From: Pirellulaceae bacterium
Lineage (GTDB): Bacteria > Planctomycetota > Planctomycetia > Pirellulales > Pirellulaceae
Assembly: GCA_023382975.1 (NCBI GenBank)
Contig: JAHDXO010000007.1
Span: 106,142 to 170,141, forward strand
Reading direction: 5' to 3'
DNA length: 64,000 nucleotides
A program made the position numbers and the translations under genes. This document shows, in pieces, positions 9,293-17,923 of the stretch (position 1 is the first letter of the stretch; the number at the start of each line of letters is the position of its first letter). The notes under the pieces are model-generated. The model saw nothing but the letters and a program-made list of their open reading frames with translations. It ran no database searches and was not told the DNA's origin.

Positions 9293-10465
9293 ATGTTGCT
9301 CAACAGATTCACTTCCTGGCTGACCGGAAGCCTCGCGATTTTGGCCGTAACGGGGATCGTTCACGCCCAGAATCTCCAGCCTTTCATTGAACCGGGTTAT
9401 TTCGAGCACGATCTCCAGTTCTTCGCGCCGGCGACGGATATCGACGACTACGGGGGACCGGTGATGAGGGAGGGCTGGTTCGGTTCGTACGACCGCATGT
9501 ATCTGCGGGCGTCGCGCCCCGACGACGTCGATTCGTATACTCAGGTCGACCGCGGCTGGGGAAACCGCTGGGATCTCGGTTACATCGTCGACGGCGTCAA
9601 TCACGACCACGGCTGGTTATTCTCGTACTCGACGTTCGACGTCTCGGCCTACCACACGGTCTACCAGGAGAAGATCAACCGCGTGAACGAGGACGACGAA
9701 GGGCGTCCCCCGGCGGACGAAGACGACCCGGAGTTCGTCAATCCGGTGACGGACCGCAACGATTCGGGACCGCCGAACCAGGCGAGATTCTACAATGTTC
9801 GCGACAGTCTAAACGTCGGCAATTTCAATAGCATTGAGATCAACAAGTTGTTCCGGACGCCGCCGTTGCACCACGGCGGGCTGCTGGAACCGTTCTTCGG
9901 GTTCCGCTACCTCCAATTCAACAGCGTGTGGCAAGATCAGACGTACATTCGGTACAACGAAGATGGCATTGTGTTCCCGTTCCCGCCGGTAATCCCGAAC
10001 CGGGAACTGTTCGACATCGGCGATGCGGAGACCGAGGACTTGGTCACCGACCGGTTCCGCTTCACCAACGACATGATCGGCGGCCAACTCGGTATCCGCT
10101 GGTCGAAGCGGCTTAGCCGATGGAATCTCTCGAGCGAACTGCGGGCGATCGGTTTCCACAACTTCCAGAACCTTCGTCGGAAGTACGAAATCGAACGGAA
10201 CTACTACGATGGCGGTGGTACGGGCTCCGAGGTGGAAGGAACCGTCAGGACCGCCTTCACCGAGAATTGGCACGACAGCTCGACGGTGGTGGCGACCGAC
10301 ATCCGAGCCCAGGCCGCCTACGAAGTGACTCGCGATATCAAATTGCAGGTCGGGATGCAGTACCTTGGCTTCTTCGACGGCATCGGTCGCGGGCAGTTCA
10401 TCAGCTACAATTCGCAGGATCTCCACCTGATCGGCTTGACCTTCGGTTTCGAAGTCAACCGGTAA
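9293..10465 (+). CDS. BBP7-like outer-membrane beta-barrel protein
   Basis: This 390-residue protein has a signal peptide (cleavage plausible after GIVHA, near residue 25). The rest is rich in alternating aromatic and polar strands, for example GGLLEPFFGFRYLQF and LGIRWSKRLSRWNLSSELRA. It ends with a strand closing in a polar residue (LIGLTFGFEVNR). It resembles the BBP7 family of planctomycete outer-membrane beta-barrels of unknown function. An acidic insertion around residues 135-160 (EDDEGRPPADEDDPE) probably forms an external loop. The start is the only ATG giving a signal peptide. A strong terminator at 10494-10519 follows, so it is probably a single-gene transcript. A pore or surface-structure role is inference. 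Confidence 0.8.
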   Translation: MLLNRFTSWLTGSLAILAVTGIVHAQNLQPFIEPGYFEHDLQFFAPATDIDDYGGPVMREGWFGSYDRMYLRASRPDDVDSYTQVDRGWGNRWDLGYIVDGVNHDHGWLFSYSTFDVSAYHTVYQEKINRVNEDDEGRPPADEDDPEFVNPVTDRNDSGPPNQARFYNVRDSLNVGNFNSIEINKLFRTPPLHHGGLLEPFFGFRYLQFNSVWQDQTYIRYNEDGIVFPFPPVIPNRELFDIGDAETEDLVTDRFRFTNDMIGGQLGIRWSKRLSRWNLSSELRAIGFHNFQNLRRKYEIERNYYDGGGTGSEVEGTVRTAFTENWHDSSTVVATDIRAQAAYEVTRDIKLQVGMQYLGFFDGIGRGQFISYNSQDLHLIGLTFGFEVNR

Positions 10466-10493
10466 GGGCGTGGAATCGACGGCCTCGCGCAGC

Positions 10494-10519
10494 ACGGGCG
10501 GAACCCTCCGCCCGTTTTT
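10494..10519 (+). terminator. Intrinsic terminator after the barrel-protein gene
   Basis: CGGGCGG (10495-10501) pairs perfectly with CCGCCCG (10508-10514) around a six-base loop, extended by an A-T pair and followed by TTTTT. It lies 30 bases after the stop of the barrel gene. The minus strand lacks a T-run, so it is one-directional. Confidence 0.85.
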
Positions 10520-10533
10520 CATGCGCTGCCGGA

Positions 10534-11448
10534 TCAGCGGTGAAGCCAGACGGCCAGCAGCATCGCCAGCGCCAAGACGCCAAACACGGGCATGGCTCGC
10601 CGACCGCGGACGCCCCAGTCGCTGTCGGCAGGCAACGCACGCGACAGGCCGAAGCCGGTCATCAGCGTCATCATCGCCGAGGAAATCATCAAGGTTGCGG
10701 CCCGGTCCAACCACGGCGATTCGCCCCCGATCCGATAGCCCATTGCATCGATCCGAGCCCAACCGACCGAGGTGGTGAACACCAGGCCCGCTGCCATGGC
10801 GGCATACTGCCAAACATGGTGCCAAGGCCCGTGCGTCTGCCAAGCCATCACGATCGAGGCTCCGACCAGCATCAGTGCTGCCACGCACCCCGTCGCGCGT
10901 CCCGCCATTCCGAACAACGCAATGCCCTGCCCCACGCCATCGAAACGAAAATCCAATGAAATCCAAGCGGCCAGGACGGCGGTCGCAACAATCAGCAGCA
11001 ACTGAGCCGGATCGAACCAACTCCGCGACCACCGACCGTCGCGGCCTGGCGGAGGCACCCAGCCCAGACGGCGTTCAACCCGAGGTACGGCCCAACCCAC
11101 CACGGCCGCTATCAACGCGAACCCGGCCAATTCACAACTGCCGCCCCACCAGAAAATCGCGGCGGGAGCAAGACCGCGTTCGATCCACCACCAACCGAGC
11201 ACCACCAGCCCGAACGCGTACAAGCCGCCTGCCGGCAAGAAGGCCGCTGCATTCCACACCCGAAGTACGACGGCCGTCCCGGTGACCGCCAGCGCGGCCC
11301 AGTGCCATGTCTGAAGCCGCAGCGGTGGAAGATTCTGGATGGCACGCAAGACGCCGGCCACGGCAACCGCGGCGAGCAAACCGGCCGCAACGGCGGTCGC
11401 CAGATCGGTCAGCCATCCGGAAAGCGGGCGATCATCGGTCCGCATCAT
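10534..11448 (-). CDS. Polytopic membrane protein of unknown function
   Basis: The 304-residue product is almost entirely hydrophobic helices, about eight by eye, separated by short polar loops. One loop of about 25 residues contains RVERRLGWVPPPGRDGRW. Aromatic-rich helix ends (GLVVLGWWWIE, WQTHGPWHHVWQY) are notable, and the HGPWHHVW segment could bind a metal or heme, but there is no definite motif. I do not recognise the family. The start is uncertain: ATG at 11448 is followed directly by a second ATG, and a GTG exists ten codons upstream at 11478. It lies downstream of the transglutaminase-elicitor-like gene on the same strand but behind that gene's terminator at 11508-11537, so it is probably transcribed separately. 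Confidence 0.65.
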   Translation of the reverse strand: MMRTDDRPLSGWLTDLATAVAAGLLAAVAVAGVLRAIQNLPPLRLQTWHWAALAVTGTAVVLRVWNAAAFLPAGGLYAFGLVVLGWWWIERGLAPAAIFWWGGSCELAGFALIAAVVGWAVPRVERRLGWVPPPGRDGRWSRSWFDPAQLLLIVATAVLAAWISLDFRFDGVGQGIALFGMAGRATGCVAALMLVGASIVMAWQTHGPWHHVWQYAAMAAGLVFTTSVGWARIDAMGYRIGGESPWLDRAATLMISSAMMTLMTGFGLSRALPADSDWGVRGRRAMPVFGVLALAMLLAVWLHR

Positions 11449-11507
11449 GGGCTCGTCACCCCGAGAAAGGGTTTTCACCGCTGGAGTCGGCTCGCAGCGA
11501 AATCAAC

Positions 11508-11537
11508 GAAAAAGCCGAAGCTCGATGGCTTCGGCTT
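11508..11537 (-). terminator. Intrinsic terminator after the transglutaminase-elicitor-like gene
   Basis: A perfect ten-pair stem (AAGCCGAAGC at 11512-11521 with GCTTCGGCTT at 11528-11537, loop of six bases) is followed on the minus strand by a short T-run formed by the stem end and TTT. It lies about 35 bases past the stop of the gene ending at 11573. Confidence 0.7.
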
Positions 11538-11572
11538 AATGCAAATCGAACTCTCATTGGCCGAAAGCGACG

Positions 11573-13042
11573 TCAAATGTCCCAGTCATGACCGCTTTCG
11601 ACTTCCGCTGCCGATTCACGCTCTTCCGGCATCGATTCGTCGTCCGCCGGAGCCGATTCCTCCTCGGCCGGGAAGAGGTCGTCCAACGTGAACGTATCGC
11701 CCTCGACGGCTTCCTCGCTCGCCTCTTCGTCCATCGGCAACACCACGATGCGCGGGCGGTTGGCGATAACGACCGGGGCCGACTCGGGAGCCGCGGTCAG
11801 ATCGTCCGACGGTTCGACCGGCGCGGGAGCCTCGGCCGGAGGCAAGTCGGAAATCACCAGCGGCCGGACGCCCGACCGGGGCACCCAGTCTTCGCGCACC
11901 GCAACCGGCGGCTGGGCATGATCGGGCTGCGGCTGAGGCTCGGTCTCCGGCGCGTCCGCGATGTGCGTCTCGACGTGACTGACCGTGTAGCCCACGGGAA
12001 CCATGACGTCGGGATCCGTCAGCGCCAATTGTCGGTCTTCGCGATAGGGATCGACGACCACCCATTTCTGGCGAAGTTCTTCGGGTACCGAGTCGCGCCA
12101 GATGGCCAGAACCTGCTGGACGTTCAAGTGCGGGTTGCCCGCTTCGTTTCCAGGCTGACGCCCCGCTTTGGGTTGAAGCGGCAGCCACAGCATATCGATT
12201 ACCGAACTGTCCGGATAGAAGCGACCGCCGACGATGTCGCCGTTGGCATTCAAATCCAACAAGTAGTGGAAGTATTTCACTCGGAAAATCTTCGGACTCT
12301 CGTTGTACTCGCCGTTGCTGTCCTTCAGATATCCCAAATTCAACTTCACTTCGACTTGGCGTGGTGAACGCCGGGCCGCATCCGAGTTATAAGCGTAAAT
12401 CGGGTAGTTCCACTTCTCCTCGCCCGGCTCCGATTCCATCGCCAAGCCGTGCCGACCTCGTCCCAACCAGTTCGTGAGCACCGCGTGGAAGACGCCCGCA
12501 TTGACCGTCGTCCCGGAACCGGAAAGATCCTCGATGTCGTTGTAGATGTACAGTTCCGCCAACATGCCCTTGATGTCCGAGGGAGTGAAGACAACCCCGT
12601 TGCGGACCACGTTCTGCTGAGGTTCCGCGTGGCGGATCGCAGCGGACGCCCATCCGTTGCAGTGCCCCGACCAATCCGGCACGGCCATCCGCGACCCCCA
12701 GCGCATCCCGAGCGGACCACGAATGTCCACCTTCCCTTTGTACGCCTTGACGTCCCATTCCTCGAACGACGTTGCCAGAGTGCGGCCCTGGTGAAAGGCT
12801 CGGTCGTATTTCCGCATGATCGAGATCGTGCCACCGCTATTGTCAGGGTAGATGTATCCTGAATACGGCACCTGATGTCCGGGGACCGCGCCCTTTGCGG
12901 GCAGATCTTCGAACTTCCACGAGAAATCGGTACCCCAATAACGCTGGTAGACTTGCTCTTGTTGACGAATATCGTTCTGCGGAATCGTCGCACCGAGGTG
13001 TGTTGTGGCGATTAACATCGCCAGCGCAACCGAGGTTCCCAT
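11573..13042 (-). CDS. Transglutaminase-elicitor-like secreted protein (paralogue 1)
   Basis: The 489-residue protein begins with a hydrophobic signal-like segment. It contains a cysteine motif SGHCNGWASAA (Cys128), a histidine in NAGVFHAVLTNWLG (His186) and EKWNYPIY (Trp211-Asn212). These match, in order and spacing, the Cys/His pattern I associate with the transglutaminase elicitor family (CxGWA, HxxLxNxxG, WNxP). After about residue 330 the sequence becomes a Pro/Ala/Glu/Asp-rich, probably disordered tail. ATG at 13042 is preferred over upstream codons because the hydrophobic segment starts there and CGGAG lies a few bases upstream. A close paralogue is at 43983-45191. A protein cross-linking or peptidase-like role at the cell surface is inference. 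Confidence 0.7.
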   Translation of the reverse strand: MGTSVALAMLIATTHLGATIPQNDIRQQEQVYQRYWGTDFSWKFEDLPAKGAVPGHQVPYSGYIYPDNSGGTISIMRKYDRAFHQGRTLATSFEEWDVKAYKGKVDIRGPLGMRWGSRMAVPDWSGHCNGWASAAIRHAEPQQNVVRNGVVFTPSDIKGMLAELYIYNDIEDLSGSGTTVNAGVFHAVLTNWLGRGRHGLAMESEPGEEKWNYPIYAYNSDAARRSPRQVEVKLNLGYLKDSNGEYNESPKIFRVKYFHYLLDLNANGDIVGGRFYPDSSVIDMLWLPLQPKAGRQPGNEAGNPHLNVQQVLAIWRDSVPEELRQKWVVVDPYREDRQLALTDPDVMVPVGYTVSHVETHIADAPETEPQPQPDHAQPPVAVREDWVPRSGVRPLVISDLPPAEAPAPVEPSDDLTAAPESAPVVIANRPRIVVLPMDEEASEEAVEGDTFTLDDLFPAEEESAPADDESMPEERESAAEVESGHDWDI

Positions 13043-13581
13043 GATCTGCTCCGGGGGGTAAAACAATGGTAACGGGGGGCAATTACGGCATGCTATCGGG
13101 CAGTGGATCAGGTGCTGATCGCACGGGGAAAGAGCGGCGCAGGTGCGCGCACTCTTTACCCCATATTCTTCGGCAAACGGTCAATACGACCGTGATCGAT
13201 TCGCTGGAAAGCCATCTGTTGAGCGAGCCGACGAACGGTGGCGCAGCCTATGTCGAGGATGCAGGAAAGGCTAGATTTGGGGAGACGCGATGGAGGTAAG
13301 CTGGTATTTTTAGGTGATTTCCTACGGATCAACGTGGCAGTCGACGCAAAAAGTCAGCGCAGTCGCTACAGATTCCAACGCTCGATTCGCGCAGCAACGA
13401 TGTGACGCATTGTCGGCATGCCACCAAGCCTTCAACGCGAGATTCTGCGGCAGGATGTGATCGAGGCAAATCACTCTTGGTTGGAGCGCTAGGGAACAGA
13501 GCCGCGTACTGAGGGGCCTAGACGCTGAGTCAGGAACTCCATCCTGATTGATTCACGTTGGCATTTCATCAGCCTCAGCCT
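13043..13581. other. Intergenic region at the edge of the defence island
   Basis: The 539 bases between the transglutaminase-like gene and the end of the Hsp70-like gene hold no convincing intact gene. The only meaningful content seen is the short remnant at 13322-13474 on the minus strand. A 77-codon frame on the plus strand at 13066-13299 shows no recognisable features. Confidence 0.5.
13322..13474 (-). pseudogene. Possible DHILPQ-motif (DUF1524/HNH-like) gene remnant
   Basis: A minus-strand frame open from about 13550 to the TAG at 13322 has no ATG and only a GTG (13474) as possible start. Its translation contains VICLDHILPQNLALKAWW and later TFCVDCHVDP before the stop. DHILPQN resembles the EHILPQ motif of DUF1524 nucleases (as in GmrSD systems), and CxxCH could be the end of an HNH-type zinc knuckle. 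It is too short to be a working nuclease and lacks a ribosome site. I treat it as a decayed fragment at the edge of the defence island, but chance similarity is possible. Confidence 0.3.
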
Positions 13582-16173
13582 TCAGGAGCTTGGTCCATCA
13601 TCGGCGGTTGCGAGCAAGATCGAACCCATCCCTCGCCGGTCGATGTAATCGATCATCTGCTGCAGCGCTTGCGGCACATCCACCGCCCCGCCGATCACGT
13701 GAAACCGACCGCTTCGATGCGCTTTGATTGCCCGCCGAAAAGTATCCTTGATGCGACCGGCCAGTTCGCTGTCCGGAGCAAGGAACCCGTTGTCGTGGGC
13801 GCGCCGTCGCAGCATGAACACGATGACCAAGGCAGCGTATCGGAAAATGTACGCGCCGCTTCCGTGGTTCAGTTGGTCGTTCAACTGTTTCAGGCAAATC
13901 TCCATGATAGCGAGGCAATGTTCCGAAGCGATCTCCTTGGTCGCATCGGAACGATAGCAGAGTGTCGCCGAAAGCGCCTTCAACCAATTCAATCGATTGC
14001 CAATGCGTTGTCTCGAGAAAGCACGCGAGAACCGGTCAGCTAGAATCGCAACGTGAATGGGCTTTCGGAAGCACTGGCCACACGCAATTAAAGCGTCTCC
14101 GGCGTCGCCGTGGGAGAGCTGGTGGGCCAGCCAATCCGCGAACTCTGCATGATTGGTGGACGTGTACCCGAGGCAACGGGTAATTCGGACCTTCAATTGC
14201 GCAGCGGATCGACGATGTTGATCTGCAAGCACGGCGACAAACTGATCAAGGACAGTCTGATGGTGCGATACTGTCCCCTCGGAGGAAACCGCGGTTGCGT
14301 CGCGCGGGTAGGCTGTAGGATCCTTCTGTTTCAGACGCTCGATGATTCGGTTCAAGTACGCATCGCGTCTGAGTTGATTTGGCGCGAGGAATCCCTCGAT
14401 TTCGCGCAGAACCGCTCTCCATCTGGCAGGACTGTGCAGCCGCGGCAGCAGTTCCGGGTAGATTCGGGGCTGGCGATTGATGTACTCTTCGCGATTCACG
14501 GACTGACCAGCTTCGTCCAGAACGGGGCGCATTCGTTTCCAATCCACCAGAATGCGGCTGGTCCCGAAAAGATTCGGTCGCTCGGGCTGAACTTCCAGGC
14601 GAGCGTTTCCGTGGGCTGGCGTCATTGAAACGTGAAGTCGGGCGGGTTCTTCTCGATCGCAGGACCGAGGCAATTGAACGTTGAGTTCGCGGACGCCGGG
14701 ATGCTCCTCGTGGTACACGGCGAAGATCAGTTGAGGTTCGCTTCGCGGGATGGCGAGATCCGAAACGGGTTCGGGACGGGTCCAGACGCGGCCGCCCGGC
14801 ACGTAGGCGTGACTCTTCTCCAGCAGATCTTCCCAGATCATTTCCCCATCGCGCCGAATCAGCAGTTGCAGTCGCGGCAGCGTGTCCAGGTAGGTTGGCA
14901 GGCCTGCCGCAAGCCGAGCCGAGAACAGGGCCGCTCCACGTGCAAGGAGTGTTCGCCCGTTGGTGGATCCGCTCAGCAAGATTCGTTCCTTCGGCAAATC
15001 GAGGGAGCTTACTAAGGTGCTGCTCAGGCAGAGACCAGTCTCGATTGCGACCGATGCCATTTCGCCTGTGACAACGGCTCCGATGATCCGCTCGCCGATC
15101 GTGCGAGTTCGCCCTTTGAACCAACTTGACATTTCACCAGCACCACTTTGCACAAACGAGCATCGTCCGAGCAATTCCACCCTGTCACAACTGACCTTCG
15201 CGTGACGTGACGATGACAGAGGCGTCGCGCGAACTCGCGTGCCGCTTGGCAGCTTGATCCACTCGACAGCCGGTTGGTGCCCGTTCTCGTACTCCGCCAG
15301 TCTGGCGCTTGCCCAGTTGCTGGCAAACAGAATCTGCCAGAGTTGTCCGTCGTCCAGCGGCAGTCCAGCGTCGGCAAGAACCGTCAGAGCTTGGCTCTTG
15401 AGGAACGCCCAGCCGGAACTCGCGAAACTGTCCTTATCCGGATCGGGGCGGCGACGAGCCGGAAGAAACCAGCGTTGCTTCCCGTGTTCCGCAAGCACCA
15501 CATCCAACAGGGCCGTTTCCACCTGAGCCAGTCCAAGGTGAAGACATACCAACCGACCGACAACGCTGCCGGGGCCGATCTTTCGACGGCGGCCTAGTTC
15601 TCTAAGAAAGTCGTGGTTCTGCTCACACCACACCATCGCTGAGGCAACCGGCCTCCAAAGCAGTTGGAGCGAGATTCCGGCTTGGCTTGCTTCATCCAAT
15701 AGCGCCTGCTGCTCTGACTCGCGAGTTGTGTTAGGGATTACCAACGTTGGCTTACCATCCGACGTCAGACGCGGGTGCAGACGAAGAACATCAGCGACGG
15801 CCACCGAGATTGCGTGCGAAGGAGCGATTTCGAGAACGCGATCGTCTGGTCGCCAAGTCCACGTTTGTCCGCTCGGCAAACTCGCCCAGGCAGCCGCCAA
15901 TGGAAAACGGCCAATCCCGGCTTTGATGTCCGCACGCGCCTCCGGCGGCCAACAGCAGCCCGTTCCGCGTGGATGCAGTGGAATTGCACAATCCAAGCGA
16001 GGTGGCTCGCCTGGAACTCGTGGCATGATGACACTCGGAGGGGCATGGTAATCGGTGGAAGCCACTAAGGAACGCGACTCACAATCCGCGGTGCAGCGAA
16101 CCCCTGTGAAGCCGAGTTCGTCGAAAACCAACGCGGTACCGGTAGTGTCCATCGCGTTCATCGTGCTCATCAT
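13582..16173 (-). CDS. Derived Hsp70-like protein of a CoCoNuT/McrBC-like defence operon
   Basis: The 863-residue product is the last gene of the defence operon. It overlaps the DUF2357 gene by an ATGA junction (MMSTMNAMD start). The N-terminal half keeps Hsp70/actin-fold landmarks in order. TLVIPNTTRESEQQALLDEA continues into an aGi-x-Lq segment and SAMVW, matching the VitvPa.f...qR...dA...aGl...EptAAal strand-helix. RLVCLHLGLAQVETALLDV stands where GGGTFDV sits. RILLSGSTNGRTLLARGAA stands where vlLvGGsTrip sits. The glycine-rich nucleotide loops are heavily altered (FDELGFTGV for DLGTT), so ATP binding is uncertain. The C-terminal third is helical and not recognised. Hsp70 homologues are known partners of CoCoNuT systems, where RNA or ribosome binding is proposed. 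Confidence 0.7.
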   Translation of the reverse strand: MMSTMNAMDTTGTALVFDELGFTGVRCTADCESRSLVASTDYHAPPSVIMPRVPGEPPRLDCAIPLHPRGTGCCWPPEARADIKAGIGRFPLAAAWASLPSGQTWTWRPDDRVLEIAPSHAISVAVADVLRLHPRLTSDGKPTLVIPNTTRESEQQALLDEASQAGISLQLLWRPVASAMVWCEQNHDFLRELGRRRKIGPGSVVGRLVCLHLGLAQVETALLDVVLAEHGKQRWFLPARRRPDPDKDSFASSGWAFLKSQALTVLADAGLPLDDGQLWQILFASNWASARLAEYENGHQPAVEWIKLPSGTRVRATPLSSSRHAKVSCDRVELLGRCSFVQSGAGEMSSWFKGRTRTIGERIIGAVVTGEMASVAIETGLCLSSTLVSSLDLPKERILLSGSTNGRTLLARGAALFSARLAAGLPTYLDTLPRLQLLIRRDGEMIWEDLLEKSHAYVPGGRVWTRPEPVSDLAIPRSEPQLIFAVYHEEHPGVRELNVQLPRSCDREEPARLHVSMTPAHGNARLEVQPERPNLFGTSRILVDWKRMRPVLDEAGQSVNREEYINRQPRIYPELLPRLHSPARWRAVLREIEGFLAPNQLRRDAYLNRIIERLKQKDPTAYPRDATAVSSEGTVSHHQTVLDQFVAVLADQHRRSAAQLKVRITRCLGYTSTNHAEFADWLAHQLSHGDAGDALIACGQCFRKPIHVAILADRFSRAFSRQRIGNRLNWLKALSATLCYRSDATKEIASEHCLAIMEICLKQLNDQLNHGSGAYIFRYAALVIVFMLRRRAHDNGFLAPDSELAGRIKDTFRRAIKAHRSGRFHVIGGAVDVPQALQQMIDYIDRRGMGSILLATADDGPSS

Positions 16174-17906
16174 GGGCAGTCCAGCAAAGCAAGAACTAGC
16201 TTTTCCAACGACACTTGGGCAGTCCACAAATTCAGGGGAAGATTGGCAGTGAAAACGGCCGAGTCTACACCGTTGACTCGCATTACGGATTGTTGGGTCG
16301 GGTCGTCGTGACCGACAAGGATGCATCCGCTCACAGGGACTTGGCAATCCAGACCGTGCAAAGTCTCCGACAGAGATTCGCCAAGGCGTCTTAACTGATC
16401 CGCGGGGTTCGCAACGCTGGTCAGCGTCCAAAACCCGATAATTCTCGTCGAATTTGAATGCGAATCGGGACTTCGGACCCCCAGCATGAAGTCCGGACAC
16501 AACGAGTTGATCTGAGAATTTCGGCCCAAATAGTCGCCCGTGGCGAAATCCGGAACAAGTTGAACGACGGCTTTGCGATTCTGCGTCTCGAACCACCAAT
16601 CGCCGGGGATGGTCCGCGTATCCATAAATCGGCCGGCCATGTGCTCGTCTCGGAAGTAGCACTCGCCACGACTGGCAGGCGAACGTTGGCATACCTGCTG
16701 TAGGGCCGAAACGACGCCGATCCAGCACATTTCCGCCCAAGTTCGTTCGCGCCAGCGCCACAGCGAATCTTCCTGTCTTTCACGACGAAGCAAGTGCTTA
16801 TAGGCAGTCCAAATGCGATGGTAGTTCGGATCGTACTGTAGAACGTAGTTTGGTTGAGGTACGACGGTCAGCGGATGGACGCCACCAATTGGAGAATCCT
16901 GTAACAACCGACGACACTGCGCGACAAACCGGCGCACAAGCAGAAGGCGTTCATGGCCGGAGAAACGCTGATTATCCAACACGTAACGACGTCCAGCCCC
17001 GATGCAGCGGACCAGAACGTCCCTGACGACGCGGTTTTCCAGGGTATTGGCATCCTCGAAGCGACGAACGCTCTGCAACTGCTGCTTATGTCCCGCCTTC
17101 TCGACCAGTGTGCGCCCCGGTTGTTGGGATATCCAGCGAAGGCAGGCGGTATCAATTTCCTGAATCTGCGCGACCGGGGTAGCGACTCGTTCGCGGCGCA
17201 GCACACGACGCGGCTTGCCGCAGATCGCCTCTAGAAGTGGGGGCAAACGTCTGGCAAGTTTCACAACGAGGGCCATCGGCGGTGCGTCAACGGTCGCGAT
17301 TCGTCGCCAGCGCGCGGTCAGTCGGCTGACGCTGCAGGCAGCGACATCTCGAAGTCTCCCTTCCCATGCCCGCGTGGACGGTCTTAGTTCATCGTAGACT
17401 TGGTTGATGAACTCCAAATACTGGCCCAGGGCGCTTTGGATTGCTCGTCCAGAATCCAGGACGGCGTTCGGCCAATCCAGCTTTGCTGCTTCGTCGCTGA
17501 ACAGAGAGTCGCCTGCTCGGATCAACTCGCGAAGCAACGGAAGATCCGCCGGAACCTGAGCCAGCAACGCGGCAGATTCTCCTTCGAGCCCCAGCCACAA
17601 GTGGATGTCCTCCCGTTCCGAATCCGGTGTCGCTCGGCAAGCGCTGGGAAGTTCGTATCGAGCAATACGACGTTCATCCGATCGCGCCCAACTTCCAATG
17701 CAAGGCAAATCGGAGCCCGTTACGTCCGCAACGATCTGCAATACATGATCGTCAACGTCGATGCAAAATCGCGAAAACAGTCGCAATTGATCAGCCGTCG
17801 CCAGTTTCTGCGACCAGCGAAAAGCAACAACTCTGAGATCTACATGAGCCGCGTCTGAAATCATAGCGTGTATATTTCCCGCGATCGGCGATAACAGACC
17901 CTTCAT
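16170..17906 (-). CDS. DUF2357/McrC-like subunit of the defence operon
   Basis: The 578-residue product follows the McrB-like gene after 17 bases. Its centre carries the family stretch FEDANTLENRVVRDVL, where ENR is a strong DUF2357 mark, followed by NYVLQYDPNYHRIWTAYKHL and a helical segment leading into a C-terminal PD-(D/E)xK-like region. There CPDFML supplies the expected aspartate. The following strand reads RIIGFWTLTS where active enzymes have D/E-x-K, so the nuclease looks inactive. A long N-terminal domain of about 250 residues is not recognised. ATG 17906 is chosen; a TTG three codons upstream and an ATG at 17864 are alternatives. In McrBC systems McrC stimulates the McrB motor and carries the nuclease. 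Here it may keep only the structural role. Confidence 0.75.
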   Translation of the reverse strand: MKGLLSPIAGNIHAMISDAAHVDLRVVAFRWSQKLATADQLRLFSRFCIDVDDHVLQIVADVTGSDLPCIGSWARSDERRIARYELPSACRATPDSEREDIHLWLGLEGESAALLAQVPADLPLLRELIRAGDSLFSDEAAKLDWPNAVLDSGRAIQSALGQYLEFINQVYDELRPSTRAWEGRLRDVAACSVSRLTARWRRIATVDAPPMALVVKLARRLPPLLEAICGKPRRVLRRERVATPVAQIQEIDTACLRWISQQPGRTLVEKAGHKQQLQSVRRFEDANTLENRVVRDVLVRCIGAGRRYVLDNQRFSGHERLLLVRRFVAQCRRLLQDSPIGGVHPLTVVPQPNYVLQYDPNYHRIWTAYKHLLRRERQEDSLWRWRERTWAEMCWIGVVSALQQVCQRSPASRGECYFRDEHMAGRFMDTRTIPGDWWFETQNRKAVVQLVPDFATGDYLGRNSQINSLCPDFMLGVRSPDSHSNSTRIIGFWTLTSVANPADQLRRLGESLSETLHGLDCQVPVSGCILVGHDDPTQQSVMRVNGVDSAVFTANLPLNLWTAQVSLEKLVLALLDCP

Positions 17907-17923
17907 CGGTCCCAAGCGGCGAG

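Noticed and set aside
13066..13299. A 77-codon plus-strand frame upstream of the transglutaminase-elicitor-like gene
   Set aside because: Low-complexity start, no motif and no ribosome site; it sits in the divergent promoter region.
13322..13370. CxxCH considered as a cytochrome c heme site
   Set aside because: A single motif at the end of a fragment without signal peptide or start codon; an HNH-type knuckle or chance is more likely.
16174..16761. A 196-codon N-terminal extension of the Hsp70-like gene
   Set aside because: It overlaps the DUF2357 gene in another frame, is Arg/Ser/Cys-rich, and the ATGA overlap gives a natural start at 16173.
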